The notes: a model not told the origin generated them from the letters alone. Positions 16,497-25,633 are shown, numbered from the stretch's first letter. The stretch is DNA of 26,830 nucleotides from JBBQZU01 sp038207425 (GCA_038207425.1 JBBQZU010000034.1:1-26830); one strand, 5' to 3'. Numbers and translations: made by a program.

Positions 16497-17621
16497 TCAC
16501 TTTGCAATCACAAACTTCTCAACGGCCCTTACGCCATCGGCGATATACTGACAGATGTAGACACCATTTGGCAAATGACCCCCATCGAAGTTGAAGATAT
16601 AGGCCTGCCCTGGCTCGGTAACCCGGTCGAGCAATACCTGCACGCTTCTGCCTTGCATATCGAAAACTTCCAGGCGGGCGTAGCTTGAGTGGGCAGGTGT
16701 AAGGTGTATGGTGGTCATTGCTTCTGTAAGACTTGGCACTACCCTTACTGATGCTGCTTCGGGTATGGTATTGCTGAAGGTTAGGTTCGCGCCGTTGTTG
16801 GTGTCACAACCCGATGCCAGATCGCCTGAGGAGTGCACAAATGTGACTCCATCGAGCTTTAGTGTGTAGGCTACTCCCTGGTCTTCGGCCTGATCGTTGC
16901 CAACATAAAGGAGGCTGTCGCCGGCTACCGACAAGATGAAGTTGCCATTATCAAGCAATGCCAAGCCCGTGCTGCCATGGTGGATGTTGCCCAGAAAAAT
17001 GTTCGGTTCACCGAGTATTACTTCATAGGCTGCCGGAGGTGTAGCACTCGCCAAAAATAGGCGGCCATCAGCACCAAATGCCAGATCGCCACTGCCCACT
17101 TGGGCATTTGAAAATATCTCAGCTTCTTCGGTGTTTGGTTGATACCAGTATACTTTGTTGCTTTCTTCGCTGCATGCATATATTCTGCCGTCAGCGCCGC
17201 ATACTGCTCCGCTAAAGCCTGCAACTCCTGTGGCCACGATAAGCGAAAAACCCAAAGAACCATTGGGAATACTTACGTCCAGCGCTTGGTAAAGCGGTGA
17301 TGTTTCTCTTATAAGATATAACTGCTCATTGGGCAAATTACAGGATATACTCACCTTTTGATTCACCGTTTTAATCCAAACCATATTGGCATGGAAAGTA
17401 AATTTATTGAGAAACAACTCATAAATATCGGTGCTGTTTGTGCCGCTATGATTCGCTAGGAAATAGCGGCAGACAACTTCTTTTTCGGGGTCTGTTAAGC
17501 CCGCGAGCTCAGGCGCAATTGTGCCTGTGTATGTAGTGTAAGTATTTGCTTTCAGATCATGTGCAGAAATTTGCATGATGGCAGCAAGAAAGAAGCAGGT
17601 AATTGAAGTAGAGCGCAACAT
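16497..17621 (-). CDS. T9SS-exported protein with propeller-like middle region
   Basis: This 374-residue protein has a signal peptide (MLRSTSITCFFLAAIMQISA, cleavage near residue 20-25). The middle region repeats motifs of the form GADGRIYACS, GADGRLFLAS and LLDNGNFILSV (about residues 140-235), which resemble blades of an SMP-30/NHL-type propeller but are too few for a full one. The last ~80 residues form a T9SS type A sorting domain, with YARLEVFDMQGRSVQVLLD, LPNGVYICQY and a final VEKFVIAK. The product is therefore predicted to be exported across the outer membrane and either anchored or released. It converges on the large surface protein. No enzymatic residues are evident, and I do not recognise a specific function. 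Confidence 0.8.
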   Translation of the reverse strand: MLRSTSITCFFLAAIMQISAHDLKANTYTTYTGTIAPELAGLTDPEKEVVCRYFLANHSGTNSTDIYELFLNKFTFHANMVWIKTVNQKVSISCNLPNEQLYLIRETSPLYQALDVSIPNGSLGFSLIVATGVAGFSGAVCGADGRIYACSEESNKVYWYQPNTEEAEIFSNAQVGSGDLAFGADGRLFLASATPPAAYEVILGEPNIFLGNIHHGSTGLALLDNGNFILSVAGDSLLYVGNDQAEDQGVAYTLKLDGVTFVHSSGDLASGCDTNNGANLTFSNTIPEAASVRVVPSLTEAMTTIHLTPAHSSYARLEVFDMQGRSVQVLLDRVTEPGQAYIFNFDGGHLPNGVYICQYIADGVRAVEKFVIAK

Positions 17622-17688
17622 AGTGATTGGATTTAGTGATGTGTAAATAACCGATGGACTGCACGTTTAACACGCTCAGACTCCTTAT

Positions 17689-17696
17689 CAAACGTA
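17689..17696 (-). promoter_or_regulatory. Candidate -7 box TACGTTTG for the propeller-like T9SS gene
   Basis: On the minus strand the bases read TACGTTTG, a full match to TAnnTTTG, about 68 bases ahead of the ATG at 17621. A clear -33 element was not found. Confidence 0.35.
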
Positions 17697-17871
17697 TGAC
17701 TTTAAAGCGGATTTTTATTATAAACTGGGAAATTTGCTACATCCTTAATTTAAAATACATATTACATCTTACAACAGTCTGTGGTCAATAGGAACAAAGT
17801 GCCGGCATTGGGCATAATGAATGCTACAGCGACGCGGGGAATGAACCGCTAAAAATCCCATCTTTACACCC

Positions 17872-18834
17872 ATGTCGGTTGTATCACATTTATCGGGTTT
17901 GCAGATTCCATCGCCTTTGCAGCACCTGCCTTTCGCGCTGCTTAATGAGCGCGGCATAAACCTGTATATCAAGCGCGATGACCTGATACACCTTGAGATT
18001 TCAGGCAATAAGTGGCGTAAACTTCGGCTCAATATCGAAAAGGCTCAGCAAAAAGGACACGACACCCTCCTCACTTTTGGCGGCGGGCACAGCAACCACA
18101 TAGCTGCAACTGCCGCTGTTGGTGAGATGTGCGGCATGCGCACCATTGGGATCATCCGCGGGCTGGATGCCGATCTTTCAAACCCCACGCTCACTGCCGC
18201 TGCACATAAAGGCATGCAAATACACCGCATCTCGCGCGAAGAGTATGCTTTCAAAAACGACTGGTCATGGGTGAAATCGCTTGAGCATGAGCATGGCGCC
18301 TTCTACCCCATCGCCGAAGGGGGCGCGAACTACCTTGGTGTGCAGGGTTGTATGGACATCATGCGCGAAATTGACCAGCAAGCCCACCGTATTTTTGTGG
18401 CCTGTGGCACGGGCACTACGCTGAGCGGTATGGCTTTGGCCAATATAAAAGGTGTCGCGCTATATGGGGTATCGGCGCTGAAAGGTGGCGCATTCTTGCG
18501 CGATGAAGTGCGCAGGAATCTGCATACCGTGATAGGCGATGATGAAACTGAAGAAATGATGATGGAGCAAGTGCACCTGCTCACGGAGTATCATTTTGGC
18601 GGGTATGCCAAAACTACTCCCGCGCTGATTGCGTTTATGCGCCGCTTTCGCGAAATGACGGGAATAATTACCGACCCTGTATATACCGCCAAAGCGGCAT
18701 TTGCCCTGGAGCAGGAAGCCCTGAAAAAGCCGCCGGCAGGCCCTGAAAACTGGGTGCTGCTGCACACCGGTGGATTGCAAGGTATTGAGGCGATGGAAGC
18801 AAGAATCGGGGAAGCGATTTACCCGGATTGTTGA
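17872..18834 (+). CDS. PLP-dependent D-cysteine desulfhydrase / ACC deaminase-like enzyme
   Basis: This 320-residue fold-type II PLP enzyme is of the ACC deaminase/D-cysteine desulfhydrase family. The Schiff-base lysine is K47 in SGNKWRKL, preceded by LYIKRDDL. Next comes the substrate loop GGGHSNHIAATAA, then a phosphate-binding CGTGTTLSGMA, and finally DPVYTAKAAFAL and LLHTGGLQG near the C-terminus; all are normal family landmarks. It would be a cytoplasmic enzyme that releases ammonia and an oxo-acid (plus sulfide in the D-cysteine reaction). Telling the two activities apart needs specific active-site residues that I cannot assign securely. The gene stands alone, with no partner in the same direction within 100 bases, and has the higher GC of its neighbours. 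Confidence 0.85.
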   Translation: MSVVSHLSGLQIPSPLQHLPFALLNERGINLYIKRDDLIHLEISGNKWRKLRLNIEKAQQKGHDTLLTFGGGHSNHIAATAAVGEMCGMRTIGIIRGLDADLSNPTLTAAAHKGMQIHRISREEYAFKNDWSWVKSLEHEHGAFYPIAEGGANYLGVQGCMDIMREIDQQAHRIFVACGTGTTLSGMALANIKGVALYGVSALKGGAFLRDEVRRNLHTVIGDDETEEMMMEQVHLLTEYHFGGYAKTTPALIAFMRRFREMTGIITDPVYTAKAAFALEQEALKKPPAGPENWVLLHTGGLQGIEAMEARIGEAIYPDC

Positions 18835-18895
18835 ATTCACAGACTTTTGTCAATAACCCTGCGTTTAAAGTCGGTAGCCTACCTGAATGCCACGC

Positions 18896-18903
18896 TATCT
18901 TTG
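18896..18903 (+). promoter_or_regulatory. Candidate -7 box TATCTTTG for the glucosaminidase gene
   Basis: TATCTTTG is a full match to TAnnTTTG and ends 41 bases before the ATG at 18945. This would put transcription start about 35 bases before the gene. No good -33 TTG was found at the usual spacing. Confidence 0.5.
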
Positions 18904-18944
18904 AATGTTGAGCGGATTAGAACCGCGTAAATTTTGTTTACAAC

Positions 18945-19883
18945 ATGTTAAGAACTACCATAGCTGCCCTTTGTCTTACCTTTTCGCTTGCATCAAGCAC
19001 TGCGCAGGCGGGCGATCCTGCAAAGAAAATGACCCGCTCAGAGTACATCGGCACATGGAAAGATGTGGCTGTGAAGAATATGCGCGTGCATGGGGTTCCG
19101 GCAAGCATTACCCTGGCGCAGGGCATACTCGAAAGTGGTGATGGCAACAGCCGCCTGGCGCGCGAAGGCAATAACCATTTTGGTATTAAGTGCCATGACT
19201 GGACCGGGGCTAAAATGTACCACGACGATGATGCAAAGGGCGAGTGCTTCCGCAAATACAAAACGGCGCAGGAGAGTTTTGAAGACCACAGTCATTTCCT
19301 GCAAAAGTCGCGCTACGCATCGCTCTACGAGCTGAAACCCGACGACTACAAAGCCTGGGCGCACGGACTCAAAAAAGCGGGCTATGCAACCAATCCCAAA
19401 TACCCGGAGTTGCTCATACGCATTATTGAAGAGAACAACCTTACAGCCTTCGACAGGGAAGCCATGAGCGGTAAGCCTGCGAAGAAACCCGCTACCAAAA
19501 AACCAAAAGGCGATACAGAGGAGATTGTACTTGAATTTGGCGGAAGCATACCGCAACTACTGAGCGATAATAATATACGCTACATCGTTGCATCGCAGGA
19601 TGTAACAGCAGAGAACCTTGCACAAAACCTGAATATGGGTCCGTGGCAGATACGCAAATACAACGACCTCAGTAAAAATGAGAAGATAGCCGCCGGCACC
19701 CACGTGTACTTGCAGCCTAAGCGAAATAAATCGGCAGGGGTGGCAAGCCACAAATTGCTGAAAGGCGAAACATTGCGCGATGTATCGCAGCAGTATGGGG
19801 TGAAAATGAGTAAAATATTAAAATACTCAGGCTTTGGGAAAAACTACAGCCCTGTGGCGGGCGATATGCTAAAGTTGAAGTAA
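18945..19883 (+). CDS. Glucosaminidase (GH73-type) with LysM domains
   Basis: This 312-residue secreted peptidoglycan hydrolase begins with a signal peptide (about residues 1-22, ending AQAG). The glucosaminidase domain covers about residues 30-165, with the likely catalytic Glu E63 in AQGILESGDG, followed by NNHFGIKCHDWTG and the YATNPKYPELL stretch near its end. A basic linker (KPAKKPATKKPKG, about 177-189) leads to a LysM-like region around residues 210-255 and a clear C-terminal LysM at about 268-312 (SHKLLKGETLRDVSQQYGV). The role is cleavage of the glycan backbone of the cell wall, in the periplasm. It converges on the DUF4783 gene with 6 bases between the stop codons. Confidence 0.9.
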   Translation: MLRTTIAALCLTFSLASSTAQAGDPAKKMTRSEYIGTWKDVAVKNMRVHGVPASITLAQGILESGDGNSRLAREGNNHFGIKCHDWTGAKMYHDDDAKGECFRKYKTAQESFEDHSHFLQKSRYASLYELKPDDYKAWAHGLKKAGYATNPKYPELLIRIIEENNLTAFDREAMSGKPAKKPATKKPKGDTEEIVLEFGGSIPQLLSDNNIRYIVASQDVTAENLAQNLNMGPWQIRKYNDLSKNEKIAAGTHVYLQPKRNKSAGVASHKLLKGETLRDVSQQYGVKMSKILKYSGFGKNYSPVAGDMLKLK

Positions 19884-19889
19884 GGCTGC

Positions 19890-20297
19890 TTACTCACCAG
19901 GCTCGATGCGGAATTGCTTCACGCGAAAAACATTTGATTCCTTTTTCAGGAAAAACGTAAGCCTGTATAGGCCTTTGTCGGTATTCAGATCGCCTATATA
20001 GAAGAAGTCTTCGAGTTTTGATTTGCCCTGGTGCTTGATCTCGAATGCGGCGGGTTTGTTCTCATTAAAGAACTTTGCGAGAATCACTTCAGCCTGTTCC
20101 TTGCTGTATACATCTTCGGTATTGAGCACGGTAAGGTCAATGCTTGCTATAAAAAATGCGCTAACTGCCTTGGCATTTCCCGAAAGGATTGCCGCGCTTA
20201 TCTGGTCTCGCTCGGTGCTTTGCCCGTAGCTGAGTGCCGCGATGCCCAAGGCAAGAAGAAGGGTGCTGATGGTTCGAAACACGAATAATTTTTTCAT
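19890..20297 (-). CDS. DUF4783 family secreted protein
   Basis: This 135-residue protein starts at the ATG at 20297. Eleven codons from an upstream possible start would precede it, but that start lies above the likely transcription start. MKKLFVFRTISTLLLALGIAA is a signal peptide ending near SYGQ. The mature part contains GNAKAVSAFF, IDLTVLNTEDVYSKEQAEVIL and a C-terminal FRVKQFRIE, matching the DUF4783 family of small NTF2-like proteins common in Bacteroidota. Function is unknown. It probably resides in the periplasm. It is read from its own promoter. Confidence 0.85.
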   Translation of the reverse strand: MKKLFVFRTISTLLLALGIAALSYGQSTERDQISAAILSGNAKAVSAFFIASIDLTVLNTEDVYSKEQAEVILAKFFNENKPAAFEIKHQGKSKLEDFFYIGDLNTDKGLYRLTFFLKKESNVFRVKQFRIEPGE

Positions 20298-20327
20298 TTT
20301 CTTTAACAATAATTGCGCCAGCGATGT

Positions 20328-20335
20328 CAAAGGTA
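20328..20335 (-). promoter_or_regulatory. -7 box TACCTTTG for the DUF4783 gene
   Basis: On the minus strand the bases read TACCTTTG, a full match to TAnnTTTG, 30 bases ahead of the ATG at 20297. Transcription would start near 20321, which supports the downstream start codon choice. Confidence 0.5.
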
Positions 20336-20760
20336 GTTATTTTCGGAGATGGGGATTTGAAGGCATCCTTGTAATTGCTCAAGCACAACTGTATTGGGTT
20401 CTACAGCACTATAAAAAATGCACAGCGCATGCCCACGGTGTAGGTGCATTATAGGAAAATGGTTATCGCAATGCTAAGAAAGTACCCCGCCTCACATCTC
20501 TTTGCGCAACCTGCACTGGCAGTTTCGCTCCGGTGAGAGCGGAAGGTGCTATTCACTTTTACCAGCCTTAGGATTGGCATATAGTTCGCTAATTTTCAAC
20601 TTGCTACTTCAAGTGCTATGGCCAAAACTTTCCGTTGCTTCAAATTTTTCTAACCAGGCGCTCTGCCACAGATTCAGATTATATCCTGAAAAACAGGTCG
20701 CAGATCAAACCCATTATTCTAATAATGGAGAAAACGAAAAGGCATGTTGACTAGCAACAA
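20336..20760. other. Spacer without a recognised gene
   Basis: About 425 bases lie between the DUF4783 promoter and the end of the transglutaminase-like operon. A perfect 8-base inverted repeat (CCATTATT, AATAATGG) with a 2-base loop sits at 20711-20728, just downstream of the operon's last stop codon, but it is not followed by a T-run on the minus strand. An 82-codon frame at 20502-20750 has no family look. Nothing else is seen. Confidence 0.5.
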
Positions 20761-22896
20761 TTACTTAGATTTCAATACAATTTTGGCATCGTTTATTCTA
20801 CTCGCCGGATCCAGAAAGGCCATAAGTTTAATCCAGTTCTCTTTAGGAATAAAAATTTCTTTATACACCTTCTCGAGATTTAAGTAGATAAGGTTGCCCG
20901 CTTGACTTGCCGAGAATTTCACCCTTCCGTATTCCGAATCATATTCTTTATTCAAAGCTTCTAAACCGGCTGCAGTATATCCTTCAGGAATGGTGATTAG
21001 GTATTCATAATTGTACGATTTTGGATAGTTAATGAAGACGTCTGCTTTGCGGCTAGCCTTCTCCTCATCGGTAAAGGAAACCTGATCAAATACAATTCGC
21101 TTGAGATTTATCACGTAGTTAGGACCTACCTTCTCTATGACGTCTTTTATGGTGAATTGCTCAGTATAGATAAGGCTGTCGTATTCAGATTGAACACCTG
21201 AGCTGATCAATTCAAATGATTCATAAGTATCCACATCAAAATCTTCGCTGCGGAGTTTTTTCATTTTATCAAGCTTCACACTCGAATCTTTTTTCATTAC
21301 TTCTTCAGCTCTCGCCTGCATACGTGCGGCGCCTCTTTTTTCGAACATGGCGTCGGGTTGTCCTGCGGGAAGCATTGCTGCAGCAGCATCATTATGGTAT
21401 TCGGTCTCATCCAAAACAGCATAAGAAATATTGGTTTTGAAAATGGCATTGCAGCTTGATCTGAGATCAAGTGAAGCTTTTCGGGTGTCCAGGTCCAGAT
21501 TCACTTTGCAAATGGCCGAATTTAGATTCTTCGATGCAGGTATTATGGGAACGGTAATTTTTTGGAATTTTTTTCCATCGTAAGCGAAACCTTCCTGACC
21601 TTGAAATCTATAGTTGAAGTAATCAGATGTCTGAAAGGCCGTGGGATTTTCCATATACATCCAAGAACCGTCATCCGCTTTAAATCGCAATATCGCACCT
21701 ACTTCATAAAACGTTACAACTTCATCCCAGTCACCCCAATACTTGTTATTGCTAAACACCAATTCTACCGGAATACCACGATTTTGAGCAGCCTGTATCA
21801 TTACCTTTAGGAAGTAATCATTATTGACGTACCTTGAATTGTAATCTTTCTTGAAATACCCTCCTATCGGGTCGAAAATCAAAGTGAAATAGCGGTAGTG
21901 GTAATAAGCAACATTCATATAGGCTTCATTGCTTTTTATCCCCGTAGGATAGTTTTTTTGGAACCACTTATCGAAATACGCTGTGCGTTCATCCCGTGTG
22001 AGGAAAAAGTAATTTTTATATACAATTTTGAGCCTCGTTTCCCGCTCTGCATCGGGAACTGATGTTTTTACAGTAGCCGGTTCACCAAGAAAAGCGCCCT
22101 TTTGATTGGCGTCACGAACTGGATAGTAGCATACCTGCATTTTGAAGGTAGGGTCAGTGCGGTACTCCGGCGCCCAAATTTCTTTATTTGAAGGAGGCAT
22201 TTCAGCGTACTTTAGTTCATAAACCAAATTTGTTCTGCTGCTCAACTCGTTGTTTAGCTTCAGGTCTGGCGCGCCATTGAGTCCTTTGAAGTTTACAAAA
22301 AACCCTCGCCCCAACTCAAATCGCTGATAACCATAAAGGCATGGGAAAGTTTCTGAAAGGGTGCTTATTGACATTTTGAAACAGCCGTCTCCGATCAGTG
22401 TTTCTTCAGTTCGCATACCGAAGTCCAGAATGTCACCAACTGAAAGATTTGGGATAGCAACTTTTCCATCGGCATTCTTTTCTAATTTCTCCAAAAAAAC
22501 TTGTTCCAGGGTACCATCAGTTTTACGAATGGTTAGTGCATATCTCTTCATATCCAGCATTCCAAACACGCGCACCGATCTGCTGTCAAGGTCAAAGGTG
22601 CTGAAATCATCTACGGCCGCCTTGTCTTGCAATTTTATAAGCAGGCGTTGGTGGGCGATTCTCAATAGTTTTGATCCCTTGTCTTCGATATTCTCCACCC
22701 AAATATTGCCTAACGCCACTGCCGACGCTCCTTGATGCTTCGCGGGTATCTCAAGAGGGACGGCTGCCATATAAGCGTCTGTACCTGCATATATTTCAAT
22801 GGTTTCGCGGCTTATCATCCTATTATTTTGGGCTTCCGCGTTCAGTGCAAAACACAAAGCAAGAGCACTTAAGATTGTTGTTTGAAATGTTGTCAT
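20761..22896 (-). CDS. DUF3857/transglutaminase-like protein with lost catalytic triad
   Basis: This 711-residue protein has a signal peptide (ends near NAEAQ, residue 23) and is the last gene of a three-gene set, 12 bases after the previous one. The N-terminal half resembles the DUF3857 beta-sandwich (VGDILDFGMRTEETL, about 153-167). The middle aligns with a transglutaminase core: YVNNDYFLKVMIQAAQNRGI (about 356-375), then GSWMYMENPTAF (410-421). In active relatives the Cys sits where N358/N359 now lie, and a His and the Asp of DPT should follow; here there is no His in the equivalent strand and ENPT replaces DPT. It is therefore likely a non-enzymatic relative, perhaps a binding or scaffold protein of the periplasm or outer membrane. 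Confidence 0.75.
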   Translation of the reverse strand: MTTFQTTILSALALCFALNAEAQNNRMISRETIEIYAGTDAYMAAVPLEIPAKHQGASAVALGNIWVENIEDKGSKLLRIAHQRLLIKLQDKAAVDDFSTFDLDSRSVRVFGMLDMKRYALTIRKTDGTLEQVFLEKLEKNADGKVAIPNLSVGDILDFGMRTEETLIGDGCFKMSISTLSETFPCLYGYQRFELGRGFFVNFKGLNGAPDLKLNNELSSRTNLVYELKYAEMPPSNKEIWAPEYRTDPTFKMQVCYYPVRDANQKGAFLGEPATVKTSVPDAERETRLKIVYKNYFFLTRDERTAYFDKWFQKNYPTGIKSNEAYMNVAYYHYRYFTLIFDPIGGYFKKDYNSRYVNNDYFLKVMIQAAQNRGIPVELVFSNNKYWGDWDEVVTFYEVGAILRFKADDGSWMYMENPTAFQTSDYFNYRFQGQEGFAYDGKKFQKITVPIIPASKNLNSAICKVNLDLDTRKASLDLRSSCNAIFKTNISYAVLDETEYHNDAAAAMLPAGQPDAMFEKRGAARMQARAEEVMKKDSSVKLDKMKKLRSEDFDVDTYESFELISSGVQSEYDSLIYTEQFTIKDVIEKVGPNYVINLKRIVFDQVSFTDEEKASRKADVFINYPKSYNYEYLITIPEGYTAAGLEALNKEYDSEYGRVKFSASQAGNLIYLNLEKVYKEIFIPKENWIKLMAFLDPASRINDAKIVLKSK

Positions 22897-22908
22897 AGTA
22901 AATAAGGA

Positions 22909-24837
22909 TTATTCGTCTTTTAGGAGTATGAAGCGGTCTTCGTAATAGTTTTTAAGTTCGTGAATTCCTGATTCCCAGGCAGCTTTGTTTTGGCTAGAAA
23001 TTTCTCCATTTCGAACTTTGAATTTTTTTTCAATTTCCACGAAATCACGATTTAATTGATGGGTAACAAGAAGCTGGAAATCTTCAGAATGAATGTTAAC
23101 ATCCTGGGGATGGTGATTGATCTTGTAGCCTGGCGGAATTTTAAAAGAAATTTTAGTAGACCTGTTATACCGCTCGTCAAAATACCAATTAGACTTACGC
23201 TCTTTAGCCAGTTTTGCATCTTCCAAATCATCGGAAGGATCCAAATCAAGGTATATCTCATTGCCTAAATCAATCATTCCTTCAGCGGTAGTAAATGAAT
23301 ACTTGAGTCTCACAAAGTCCAAAGAGTTGTCAAGGCCTTCATGTTCCAGAAGGTTAAATGTACCTTGATCGTTTCTTCTGAGATATCGAATCAGCGCATC
23401 TTCCCGATTACTTGCAAGCTGACCGTTATAACCATGAACAAGGTACTTTTTTGGCTCCCCATATAGGAATTCTTCGATGGTGTAGGTTGCGAATTTCGTG
23501 GCGGGATTAAAATCAATGGTGCAGGTTCTGGTAATTTTATCTGACTCTTGGTCACTTTCCGGAACGGTTTGAATTAGAAAACTATCACCGTTTTCAATCA
23601 ATACAGGCCGCCCCTGAATCCGAAATGCGTACCAATGGCTTTTCCCCCATGTTTCGGTTGGATCTAGGAATATAAAATCGCCATCAAGTTTCACGGCTGT
23701 AATCATATGATTATCAACCATTAGTGAAGGTATGTCATATGTATATGGCACCTCTTTCCGCGTGCCTATCCAAGCAAGGCGTGCATCATAACCCAATCCT
23801 TTCAATACCTGCTTGCAGAGATTGGCCATTCCTTTACAGTCTCCATATTTGTTTCGATATACCTTTTGACAGGCATCAGGTTTAAATCCGGCGATGCCCG
23901 ATTCGAAGGCGATATATCTAATATTCTCTGAAATCCATTCGTTTACGGCAGAAATTTGCTCCATTCCTTTCGGGATGTCTTTGAATTGACGTATAAGATC
24001 ATTGATTGCAGTAGGATCGTCTTCAATCTGGCTTACGAGATCCCGGTACCATGCATACAGGTCTTCCGTATTCGGCATTAATTTTTCCGGCTTGCCATTG
24101 CGGTCGTAGGTTTCATAAACCAGGATCACATGGGGTATGTAATGGAGTGACGAAGCACTGTATTGCTCTGATTCAAAGTTTGGAATATTCTTCCATTTGT
24201 AGATGTACGATTTGGTGCCATCTGAAGCCTTGGCTTCTGTTTTTTCAATTTCGTATGACTCAAAATTTCGCTCAATCAATCGGATACCCATCCACGACGG
24301 TACGTCTATTGAAACTTCAGATTCCAATGTGCCATAATTTGAAAATAGCGGTATAAAGCTCAGGAACTTATAATCATCAACGATTTTCGAGTATTTCAAT
24401 TGGTACAAATTGCTCTCAGATGATCCGGCGATGAAAATGGGATTCACAAAATAATCATTGTGAAAGATACCTCCACTTTCATAAGCAATGGAACTGGTGT
24501 GGACGACACCATTCGTGAACTTGTCGCGGCTCTTATTGTATGCGGAAGCGCTGACAAACCGGATAACAGAGTGTGAATTGGTATATTGACTGTACACTAA
24601 GTCTTTACCGTTTTTCAGTTTAACTATTTCGCGATTGGCGGTCTGCTTTGCGGTAATCGGGCTGCTGCGGTCAGGTGATTTCGAAAACGAATACGCGTCA
24701 ATAGATTTCCAGACGACAAAATTATCATCTGGATACAAGGCTTTCGCAGTTTTAGCTATAGTTTCAAAATCTGGCGATTGGGATACACCAGAGTACCCAG
24801 TAAGACACGATAGCAGCAGAAAAAAAATACGGTACAT
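22909..24837 (-). CDS. DUF3857 and transglutaminase-domain protein with intact triad
   Basis: This 642-residue protein has a signal peptide (MYRIFFLLLSCLTGYSGVSQ). The N-terminal ~270 residues are a DUF3857-like beta-sandwich. The transglutaminase-like core follows: YGDCKGMANLCKQVLKGLGY gives the catalytic Cys (C334), DNHMITAV the His (H377), and FLDPTETW the Asp (D392). The C-terminal ~230 residues form another beta-rich domain. In Bacteroidota such proteins are common, exported and mostly uncharacterised; the triad allows a papain-like protease or acyl-transfer activity. It sits 6 bases after the upstream outer-membrane-like gene and 12 bases before its inactive-looking relative. The three genes are probably one transcript. 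The substrate is unknown. Confidence 0.85.
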   Translation of the reverse strand: MYRIFFLLLSCLTGYSGVSQSPDFETIAKTAKALYPDDNFVVWKSIDAYSFSKSPDRSSPITAKQTANREIVKLKNGKDLVYSQYTNSHSVIRFVSASAYNKSRDKFTNGVVHTSSIAYESGGIFHNDYFVNPIFIAGSSESNLYQLKYSKIVDDYKFLSFIPLFSNYGTLESEVSIDVPSWMGIRLIERNFESYEIEKTEAKASDGTKSYIYKWKNIPNFESEQYSASSLHYIPHVILVYETYDRNGKPEKLMPNTEDLYAWYRDLVSQIEDDPTAINDLIRQFKDIPKGMEQISAVNEWISENIRYIAFESGIAGFKPDACQKVYRNKYGDCKGMANLCKQVLKGLGYDARLAWIGTRKEVPYTYDIPSLMVDNHMITAVKLDGDFIFLDPTETWGKSHWYAFRIQGRPVLIENGDSFLIQTVPESDQESDKITRTCTIDFNPATKFATYTIEEFLYGEPKKYLVHGYNGQLASNREDALIRYLRRNDQGTFNLLEHEGLDNSLDFVRLKYSFTTAEGMIDLGNEIYLDLDPSDDLEDAKLAKERKSNWYFDERYNRSTKISFKIPPGYKINHHPQDVNIHSEDFQLLVTHQLNRDFVEIEKKFKVRNGEISSQNKAAWESGIHELKNYYEDRFILLKDE

Positions 24838-24843
24838 CGGGCG

Positions 24844-25494
24844 TTAGTAGTTGAAGTACAAAATCCACGTGAGCTGAACTGTGCTCACGTTAAACTCAAC
24901 AGGTATTGTTTCAGAGTCCCCAAATGCGTCAAAGATTTCTGTATCGATCTCAACAGTGGTGGGAAGCGCATATTTAATTGCAATTTCACGCGCTTTGTTG
25001 TTACGATTGAAGTAGCGGTAACCACCACGCAGGGCCAATGAACCTGCGGAGAAGCCTTCACCGCCAAAAAGATTATACCTGTCGAACTGGTAACCTACGC
25101 CAAGACCAAAGCCACTGTTTTTCTTTGAATCATACGTGGAGAGATTCCCGAAGTCTATTTGAGCATAGATAGGAATACTAAAATTACCAAAACCTTCAAA
25201 ATCACCGAATGTCATCATTCCTATTCTTGGGGAAGCAGCGATACTGAGTGCGGTTTCAGAGTTAAATTCGTGAATATTGTACTTCATCTCGGCACTGATT
25301 GATAGAAGGCTTATGCCCAACTCGTTTGAACTTCCTCCACCGAGGTCTTCTGAAGTACTTAGAAACGCTAAATCTGTGTAGACACTTAGTCCATATCCTA
25401 TGAAAAACTTTTGTGCTTTGACTGGTTGAAATCCAATAGTAATCAACAAGAAAGCAACAATTTTAATCGAGGTGTTTAAATTTTTGGTCGTCAT
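24844..25494 (-). CDS. Small outer-membrane beta-barrel-like protein
   Basis: This 216-residue protein has a signal peptide (about residues 1-27, ending VKAQ). The rest alternates polar and hydrophobic residues in short strands (FFIGYGLSVYTDLAFL, SGFGLGVGYQFDRY, ALRGGYRYF). It ends in an aromatic-rich LTWILYFNY, the kind of C-terminal strand recognised by the outer-membrane assembly machinery. It is the first gene of the minus-strand operon, and the two following gene products are exported transglutaminase-type proteins. I infer a barrel or barrel-associated role; no specific family is recognised. Confidence 0.7.
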   Translation of the reverse strand: MTTKNLNTSIKIVAFLLITIGFQPVKAQKFFIGYGLSVYTDLAFLSTSEDLGGGSSNELGISLLSISAEMKYNIHEFNSETALSIAASPRIGMMTFGDFEGFGNFSIPIYAQIDFGNLSTYDSKKNSGFGLGVGYQFDRYNLFGGEGFSAGSLALRGGYRYFNRNNKAREIAIKYALPTTVEIDTEIFDAFGDSETIPVEFNVSTVQLTWILYFNY

Positions 25495-25535
25495 AAATTA
25501 AAGTTAAGAATGAAATTTTTTAAAATTCGAACCGC

Positions 25536-25543
25536 AAAGATAG
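25536..25543 (-). promoter_or_regulatory. -7 box TATCTTTG for the three-gene operon
   Basis: On the minus strand the bases read TATCTTTG, a full match to TAnnTTTG, 41 bases ahead of the ATG at 25494. Transcription would start about 35 bases before the first gene. No clear -33 TTG was found at the usual spacing. Confidence 0.5.
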
Positions 25544-25633
25544 CACTTATTATTCTAGTCCGCCTGTTTGCAGCACGTAAACATAGGTTACGTCGTGGGT
25601 TGATTGATTTGCAATCAAATAACAACGAGATAG

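Noticed and set aside
16220..16507. 95-codon minus-strand frame in the repeat island
   Set aside because: The predicted protein simply translates the T-rich and palindromic repeats, and it runs into the end of the neighbouring gene.
20711..20728. Perfect inverted repeat considered as a terminator for the transglutaminase operon
   Set aside because: No T-run follows on the minus strand and the stem is AT-rich, so intrinsic termination is not supported.
20502..20750. 82-codon plus-strand frame in the spacer before the transglutaminase operon
   Set aside because: It has no family resemblance, no upstream promoter box, and amino-acid use unlike the neighbouring genes.
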